Source of the DNA: Gammaproteobacteria bacterium
Lineage (GTDB): Bacteria > Pseudomonadota > Gammaproteobacteria > Pseudomonadales > Pseudomonadaceae
DNA: 11,423 bases
Direction: 5' to 3'
NCBI GenBank assembly: GCA_012513235.1
Contig: JAAZCO010000038.1
Span: 1-11,423, forward strand
The translations under genes were made by a program, and so were the position numbers. Position 1 is the first letter of the stretch, and every line of letters begins with the position of its first letter. This document shows positions 7,401 through 11,423 of this stretch, piece after piece. The notes under the pieces are model-generated. The model ran no database searches. It worked only from the letters and a program-made list of their open reading frames with translations, and was not told the origin of the DNA.

Positions 7401-7409
7401 ATAATACCA
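7401..7409 (-). promoter_or_regulatory. Possible extended -10 promoter of the flavoprotein gene
   Basis: TGGTATTAT reads 7409-7401 on the minus strand: a TGn motif joined to a -10 hexamer with 5 of 6 consensus bases. No good -35 is present, as is acceptable for extended -10 promoters. The predicted start near 7394 leaves about 28 nt before the ATG at 7366. It would exclude the upstream TTG as start codon. Confidence 0.35.
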
Positions 7410-7505
7410 GCAGCGCAATCCAGAGCCGACAAAAGTTAAAAAAATCTTTAGTATTTAGCCCTTATTGACCAGCATCACAATTTTATGGTGTGTCTGTTAG
7501 CGTGC

Positions 7506-7510
7506 AAGGA
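7506..7510 (+). promoter_or_regulatory. Ribosome binding site of tesB
   Basis: AAGGA ends 5 nt before the ATG at 7516 and fixes the start. A TTGACC at 7465-7470 in the same upstream region resembles a -35, but no matching -10 lies at proper spacing. The tesB promoter is therefore not assigned. Confidence 0.65.
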
Positions 7511-7515
7511 ACCCA

Positions 7516-8403
7516 ATGAAATCACCTCTTGATCAGCTCATATCTCTACTGAATATGGAAACTATCGAAGAAAACCTATTTCGTGGCAGTAGCCAAGAAC
7601 TGGGCTTTCGGCAACTTTTTGGTGGCCAAGTTTTAGGCCAAGCGCTGTCAGCCGCCAGTCAAACCGTAGATGAATCGCGTCAGGCCAACTCACTACATGG
7701 CTATTTTTTACGTGCCGGCGATGCGCGTAAACCTGTGGTCTACCACGTGGAGCGCATTCGTGATGGCGGCACTTTTAGCACCCGCCGCGTGACTGCCATT
7801 CAAAACGGTCAACCCATCTTCACCTGTAGCGCATCATTTCATAACAGCGAAGAAGGCTTTCGCCATCAAACTGCGATGCCTGATGTACCGCCACCTGAAG
7901 AACTGTTACCCGAAGAGGTGCTCTCTCCCTATTTAGCTCAAGCGCTAACGAAAGAAAACCGCGAAAAAATGCTGCGCGCTAAAGCCATTGAAACTCGTCC
8001 CGTGCAAGTATTGGATCCATTGCACCCAGAGGTCGGCGAGCCGGTTAAGCACGTCTGGTTTAAGCCCTCAGCCCCCCTACCTAAATCGCCCGCCTTACAT
8101 AAACACTTATTGGCGTATGTCTCAGACTTTAGCTTACTGACTACCTCGCTCATTCCACATGGCGCATCCATTTGGCAGCCCAATATGCAGGTGGCCAGCC
8201 TAGATCACTCCATCTGGTTCCACGAAGAAGTCTGCTTAGATGACTGGCTACTCTATGCCAGCGACAGCCCTTGGGCAGGCAATGCTCGTGGTTTTTCTCG
8301 CGGTAGCATCTACACTCGTGACGGTCAACTGGTCGCCTCAGTCGCTCAAGAAGGCTTAATTCGTTCGCGCGGCGACTGGCAACACAAAGATATTTTAGGG
8401 TGA
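7516..8403 (+). CDS. tesB: Acyl-CoA thioesterase II (TesB)
   Basis: TesB hydrolyses medium- to long-chain acyl-CoA to free fatty acid and CoA in the cytoplasm. The 295-residue protein has the double hot-dog architecture: an N-terminal half with FRGSSQELGFRQLFGGQVLGQ-type signature (22-42) and a C-terminal half from about 180. Residues align with the E. coli catalytic set D204, T228 and Q278 without an offset. D204 is in YVSDF and Q278 in VAQEG, while position 228 is serine (ASLDHS), a conservative change. WLLYASDSPWAGNARGFSRG near 244-263 is typical of the family. It overlaps or nearly abuts the following HAD gene, and the pair is probably one transcript. Confidence 0.95.
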   Translation: MKSPLDQLISLLNMETIEENLFRGSSQELGFRQLFGGQVLGQALSAASQTVDESRQANSLHGYFLRAGDARKPVVYHVERIRDGGTFSTRRVTAIQNGQPIFTCSASFHNSEEGFRHQTAMPDVPPPEELLPEEVLSPYLAQALTKENREKMLRAKAIETRPVQVLDPLHPEVGEPVKHVWFKPSAPLPKSPALHKHLLAYVSDFSLLTTSLIPHGASIWQPNMQVASLDHSIWFHEEVCLDDWLLYASDSPWAGNARGFSRGSIYTRDGQLVASVAQEGLIRSRGDWQHKDILG

Positions 8404-8408
8404 GCACA

Positions 8409-9002
8409 ATGACTCTACAAAACTGTCAGCACTGGGTGTTCGATATGGATGGCACTCTGACTGTTGCCGTGCATGATTTTCAGCATATTCGTCGTATCTT
8501 AGAGATCCCTGAGTCGGCCGATATTTTAGGACATCTGGCTTCACTACCGACCCTAGAAGGACAACAAAAGCACGCTTGGTTGTTAGAGCATGAGCGCGAA
8601 CTGGCACTCAACTCGCAACCTGCTCTAGGAGCCATTGAGCTGATTGAACACTTGCATAATGAACAGCGCCAGCTCGCAATTTTAACCCGTAATGCGCGTG
8701 AGTTAGCGCTGCTGACTTTAGGTGCAATTGGCTTACGTGATTATTTTTCTGATGAGCACATTCTTGGGCGTGAGCAAGCCATTCCCAAACCAAACCCTGA
8801 CGGCCTACTCAAAATCGCTCAAAGTTGGCAGGTGCAACCGCAGCACATGATTATGGTCGGTGACTTCCAAATGGACTTAAAAACCGCACAAGCCGCTGGG
8901 GCCTATGCAGTTCAGGTCAACACCGCAGATAATCTTTGGCCAGAACTGACCGACTTTCACGCCACCAACTGCCAAACACTACTCAAAGCAGTCACGGGTT
9001 GA
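8409..9002 (+). CDS. HAD-superfamily hydrolase, probable phosphatase (HAD-IA type)
   Basis: This is a probable small-molecule phosphatase of unknown substrate. The 197 residues contain all four HAD motifs: D12-M-D14-G-T (nucleophile and acid/base Asp), T93 in AILTRN, K127 in AIPKPNPDG, and G-D152-F-Q-M-D156 for magnesium. The segment between motif I and II is about 75 residues, large enough for a helical C1 cap. Two starts are possible. A GTG at 8400 overlaps the tesB stop (GTGA) and would add three residues. The ATG at 8409 has AGGGTGAG (8397-8404) 4 nt upstream and is preferred. Coupling to tesB suggests, but does not show, a role near acyl-CoA or phosphate-ester metabolism. It ends 34 nt short of the convergent helicase gene. 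Confidence 0.9.
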   Translation: MTLQNCQHWVFDMDGTLTVAVHDFQHIRRILEIPESADILGHLASLPTLEGQQKHAWLLEHERELALNSQPALGAIELIEHLHNEQRQLAILTRNARELALLTLGAIGLRDYFSDEHILGREQAIPKPNPDGLLKIAQSWQVQPQHMIMVGDFQMDLKTAQAAGAYAVQVNTADNLWPELTDFHATNCQTLLKAVTG

Positions 9003-9036
9003 CACTTCTAACAGCTGGCTCAGTAGCGCTTTATAA

Positions 9037-10380
9037 TTAACGCGGCTTGGCGTCACTTGGCTTAGGCTTGTGACGAGTGGGCACCGCCAGTCTCGGCACT
9101 TGGCGCACCGCCACGACTTTGGGTGGTGCATCCGCGGATAAAATATCGCCCAGGTGAATTTGCCCAGCACTGGCAGCTTTATTTTTCTTGGGCTTTTTCG
9201 GTTTACGCACACTACCTAAACCGAGCACAGTTTCTGGCAAACGGTGCTCAGCATAGAAGTCTGGCTCATCCGTACGCCTGATATTTAAACCGAGCAATTC
9301 TTCAATCGCAATCAGCTCATCGATCTCATCCGCACTGACCAAAGAAATCGCCTCACCGGTTAAGCCGGCACGACCGGTACGACCGATACGGTGCACATAG
9401 TCTTGCGCAATAGTCGGCAAATCAAAATTGACCACATGCGGTAACTGCTCAATATCTAAACCACGTGCCGCCACATCCGTGGCCACGAGAATCTGAATAC
9501 GTCCCAACTTAAAGTCTTGCAGGGCTTTAATGCGCGCGGGCTGAGTTTTATCACCATGAATGGCATCCGCCGCGACACCGGCAGCGAGTAATTTCTTCGA
9601 TAAATATTCTGCACCTTTGCGCGTGCGCACAAAGACCAACACCTGGCCCCACTCACGACTGGCGATTAAATGCAGCAGCAAGTCGGTTTTACTTTTTTTA
9701 TCCACCACGATCAGGTGCTGCTTAACCGTTTCAGCGGCTGAGTGCTTGGGCGTGACATCGACGCGCACCGGATCATTGAGTAACTTACCCGCTAAGGTGC
9801 GAATCGGGCCGGAGAAAGTTGCCGAGAACAATAAGGTCTGACGCTGACGCGGCATCAAAGCAAACAGCGCATTGAGTTCTTCCGCAAAACCCAAATCCAA
9901 CATACGGTCGGCTTCATCCAGAATCAGCAATTGCATCTGATTAAAACGCAGAGCATTTTGCTGATACAAGTCGAGTAAGCGCCCCGGTGTTGCCACCAAA
10001 ATATCTACACCGCGGCGCAAATTCATCATTTGCGGATTGATGCTGACACCGCCATAGGCCACTGCAGTGCGTAACGGCAAATCACCTAAATACATGCGCA
10101 TGGATTCATGCACTTGCTCAGCCAGCTCGCGCGTAGGCACCAGTACTAATGCGCGCACGCAGTTGGACGTCACTTTAACGCCTTCGGTGAGCAGCAACTG
10201 CAAAGTCGGCAAGGTGAAGGCTGCGGTTTTACCTGTACCGGTTTGCGCGGCGGCTAAAATATCTTTACCAATTAAAATCGGCGCAATCGCCTGGTGTTGT
10301 ACCGGCGTTGGTACGGTGTAATTTAAACGCTGTAAGTTGTCCAGCAGCGCTGGCATTAATCCTGATTTTGCAAAAGACAT
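9037..10380 (-). CDS. rhlE: DEAD-box ATP-dependent RNA helicase, RhlE type
   Basis: The protein remodels RNA, probably in RNA turnover or ribosome assembly. The 447 residues hold the whole motif series in order: an aromatic-Q region ending at Q28, motif I AQTGTGKT (45-52), Ia PTREL (82-86), Ib TPGR (131-134), II DEAD (155-158), III SAT (186-188), IV VFVRTR (249-254), V TDVAARGLD (301-309) and VI HRIGRTGR (330-337). After the core, from about 375, comes a basic, proline- and lysine-rich tail of roughly 70 residues that is probably disordered and RNA-binding. The N-terminus (MSFAKSGL) resembles RhlE more than SrmB, DbpA or DeaD, but assignment within RhlE paralogues is inferred. It converges on the HAD gene and diverges from kdsD. 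Confidence 0.92.
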   Translation of the reverse strand: MSFAKSGLMPALLDNLQRLNYTVPTPVQHQAIAPILIGKDILAAAQTGTGKTAAFTLPTLQLLLTEGVKVTSNCVRALVLVPTRELAEQVHESMRMYLGDLPLRTAVAYGGVSINPQMMNLRRGVDILVATPGRLLDLYQQNALRFNQMQLLILDEADRMLDLGFAEELNALFALMPRQRQTLLFSATFSGPIRTLAGKLLNDPVRVDVTPKHSAAETVKQHLIVVDKKSKTDLLLHLIASREWGQVLVFVRTRKGAEYLSKKLLAAGVAADAIHGDKTQPARIKALQDFKLGRIQILVATDVAARGLDIEQLPHVVNFDLPTIAQDYVHRIGRTGRAGLTGEAISLVSADEIDELIAIEELLGLNIRRTDEPDFYAEHRLPETVLGLGSVRKPKKPKKNKAASAGQIHLGDILSADAPPKVVAVRQVPRLAVPTRHKPKPSDAKPR

Positions 10381-10428
10381 ATCGGTGTTTACCCTGATGA
10401 TTCAGCCCGCTCAGGGCAATTGGATGTC

Positions 10429-10434
10429 ATTCTA
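10429..10434 (-). promoter_or_regulatory. Possible -10 element of rhlE
   Basis: TAGAAT reads 10434-10429 on the minus strand (5 of 6 consensus bases), placing a start near 10422 and a leader of about 41 nt. No matching -35 is seen at 16-18 bp, so the call is weak. Confidence 0.3.
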
Positions 10435-10635
10435 CAGTGTTTGCTAGGCTGGCTCGTAAATAAAGTCATTGTGGTAAAAATGGCGCACTTCACTCGCAAG
10501 CTAAACTCTGCAAGCAGACACCTGCAAACTTTCAGCTCTGCTAAAAGCCACCGGACTCGCCTCAGACGACTCGGCACGCCATAATCGGCTCGGCAGCCCG
10601 CCGTCATAGCTGATGAGTTACGCAGCAATATCACG

Positions 10636-10641
10636 TATAAT
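10636..10641 (+). promoter_or_regulatory. Possible -10 element of kdsD
   Basis: A perfect TATAAT stands 29 nt before the kdsD ATG, predicting a start near 10648. The -35 region (around 10611-10618) is poor. A five-codon ATG frame at 10651-10668 ends 2 nt before the kdsD ATG and would be in the leader, but it may be chance. Confidence 0.45.
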
Positions 10642-10670
10642 TGGTTTTTTATGTTAAAGAAGACTTAGTT

Positions 10671-11423
10671 ATGTCCTCAGTTCATACCCTAATCGAATCG
10701 GCCAAGCGCACTATTAGCCTCGAACAAGAGGCCATTAGCAGCTTACTCACACGCATCGACGACAGCTTTGTGAAAGCTTGCGAGCTGATTTTAAAAGGCA
10801 AAGGCCGCGTAGTGGTCGTGGGTATGGGCAAGTCTGGGCATATTGGCCATAAAATTGCTGCTACCTTAGCCAGTACCGGTACGCCCGCATTTTTTGTGCA
10901 CCCGGCTGAAGCCAGTCATGGCGATATGGGTATGATTACCGCCGATGATATTGTCTTGGCTCTATCCAATTCTGGCACTACCAATGAAATAGTCACCTTA
11001 CTGCCGCTGATTAAGCGCCTAGGTTTGACTTTAATCAGTATGACCGGCAATCCTGACTCAACCTTAGCGCATGCCGCTGATGTCAATCTCGATACCCAAG
11101 TAGAGCAAGAAGCTTGCCCGCTGAATCTAGCACCGACATCGTCCACAACAGTTACTTTAGTACTCGGTGATGCGCTTGCGATAGCTCTATTAGAAGCGCG
11201 CGGCTTTACTCCAGAAGACTTTGCTTTCTCGCACCCTGGTGGCGCTTTAGGTCGTCGTTTGTTGTTGAAAGTTGAGCATGTCATGCACAGCGGTGATGAA
11301 TTGCCGGCGGTATCGCGTGACGCCTCGCTGCGTGAAACCTTATTAGAAATGACGCAAAAAGGTTTAGGTATGACTTTAATTTTGGCGGCCGATCAAACGC
11401 TAGCTGGTATTTTTACCGACGGC
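10671..11423 (+). CDS. kdsD: D-arabinose-5-phosphate isomerase KdsD, N-terminal part (3' end outside window)
   Basis: KdsD converts D-ribulose-5-phosphate to D-arabinose-5-phosphate, the first step towards Kdo for the LPS inner core. The 251 codons present give the complete SIS sugar-isomerase domain (about 35-170). It has GMGKSGHIG at 51-59, FFVHPAEASHGDMG, SNSGT at 99-103 and PTSSTT. HPGGALGRR follows, then the start of the first CBS domain (VMHSGDELPAVSRDASL onward). The frame is open at the right edge. The ATG at 10671 is the first usable start, because the nearby ATG at 10651 stops after five codons. The ribosome binding site is weak (AAAGAAG, about 8 nt upstream). GutQ-like paralogues share this architecture, but an unlinked gut operon is not seen and KdsD is favoured. 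Confidence 0.93.
   Translation, partial: MSSVHTLIESAKRTISLEQEAISSLLTRIDDSFVKACELILKGKGRVVVVGMGKSGHIGHKIAATLASTGTPAFFVHPAEASHGDMGMITADDIVLALSNSGTTNEIVTLLPLIKRLGLTLISMTGNPDSTLAHAADVNLDTQVEQEACPLNLAPTSSTTVTLVLGDALAIALLEARGFTPEDFAFSHPGGALGRRLLLKVEHVMHSGDELPAVSRDASLRETLLEMTQKGLGMTLILAADQTLAGIFTDG

Larger units (their letters stand above)
10381..10670. other. Divergent intergenic region between rhlE and kdsD
   Basis: These 290 nt hold both upstream regions and no credible gene. The only open frame of note (minus, 10634-10389) has no recognisable motif and no convincing start signal. Two copies of CTCGGCA lie 19 nt apart at 10570-10576 and 10589-10595, and two copies of CTGCAA at 10508 and 10522; neither repeat is clearly functional. 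Candidate -10 elements for both genes are listed separately. Confidence 0.5.

Noticed and set aside
7465..7489. Sigma70 promoter for tesB (TTGACC with TATGGT)
   Set aside because: The spacing is only 13 bp, too short for a functional -35/-10 pair, and no alternative -10 fits.
9003..9036. Bidirectional terminator between the HAD and helicase genes
   Set aside because: The 34-nt convergent gap has an AGCGCT palindrome followed by TTATAATT but no stable GC-rich stem. It is not good enough to call.
10389..10634. 81-codon minus-strand frame upstream of rhlE
   Set aside because: It has no recognisable motif and no good ribosome binding site, and it overlaps the likely promoter region of kdsD. It is more likely a chance frame.
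1..11423. Search for CRISPR arrays, transposase genes, tRNAs, phage or defence genes
   Set aside because: No regularly spaced repeats, terminal inverted repeats, tRNA-like cloverleaf sequences or matching protein motifs were found by reading. All long frames are explained by housekeeping genes.

Overview
The window is ordinary chromosomal DNA of a gammaproteobacterium, most likely of the Pseudomonas lineage. The RNase P RNA has the Pseudomonas-type sequence and lies directly upstream of mraZ, as in P. aeruginosa. PBP3, RsmH and TesB have lengths and active-site positions typical of the group. Base composition looks close to 50 % GC by eye. That is low for Pseudomonas and would suit a reduced-GC relative, but this placement is an inference.

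Layout. Positions 1-5412 (minus strand) hold the start of the division and cell wall (dcw) cluster, in transcription order mraZ, rsmH, ftsL, ftsI, murE, murF (murF runs off the left edge). All five junctions are overlaps or a 5-nt gap. Upstream of mraZ there is a well-formed sigma70-type promoter followed by three 10-bp-spaced MraZ boxes. rnpB, with its own promoter, lies at about 5707-6062, also on the minus strand. A minus-strand gene for a YhiN/HI0933-family flavoprotein precedes it (7366-6116). Diverging from that gene, tesB (acyl-CoA thioesterase II) and a HAD-family phosphatase gene form a two-gene plus-strand unit (7516-9002). A RhlE-type DEAD-box RNA helicase gene (10380-9037, minus) converges on this unit. 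At the right edge kdsD (arabinose-5-phosphate isomerase, Kdo/LPS synthesis) starts on the plus strand at 10671 and is cut by the window end.

How the genes work together. The left half is a cell-envelope unit. MraZ regulates it, FtsL and FtsI belong to the septal peptidoglycan synthase, MurE and MurF make the UDP-MurNAc-pentapeptide precursor, and RsmH methylates 16S rRNA. kdsD also serves the envelope (LPS core), but from a separate transcription unit. The middle holds housekeeping RNA and metabolic genes.

No mobile element, CRISPR array, tRNA, phage gene, defence system or unknown multi-gene system was found. The points worth a second look are regulatory (MraZ boxes, a possibly leaderless rsmH, rnpB without a visible terminator) or concern gene order (rnpB and kdsD neighbours differ from P. 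aeruginosa).
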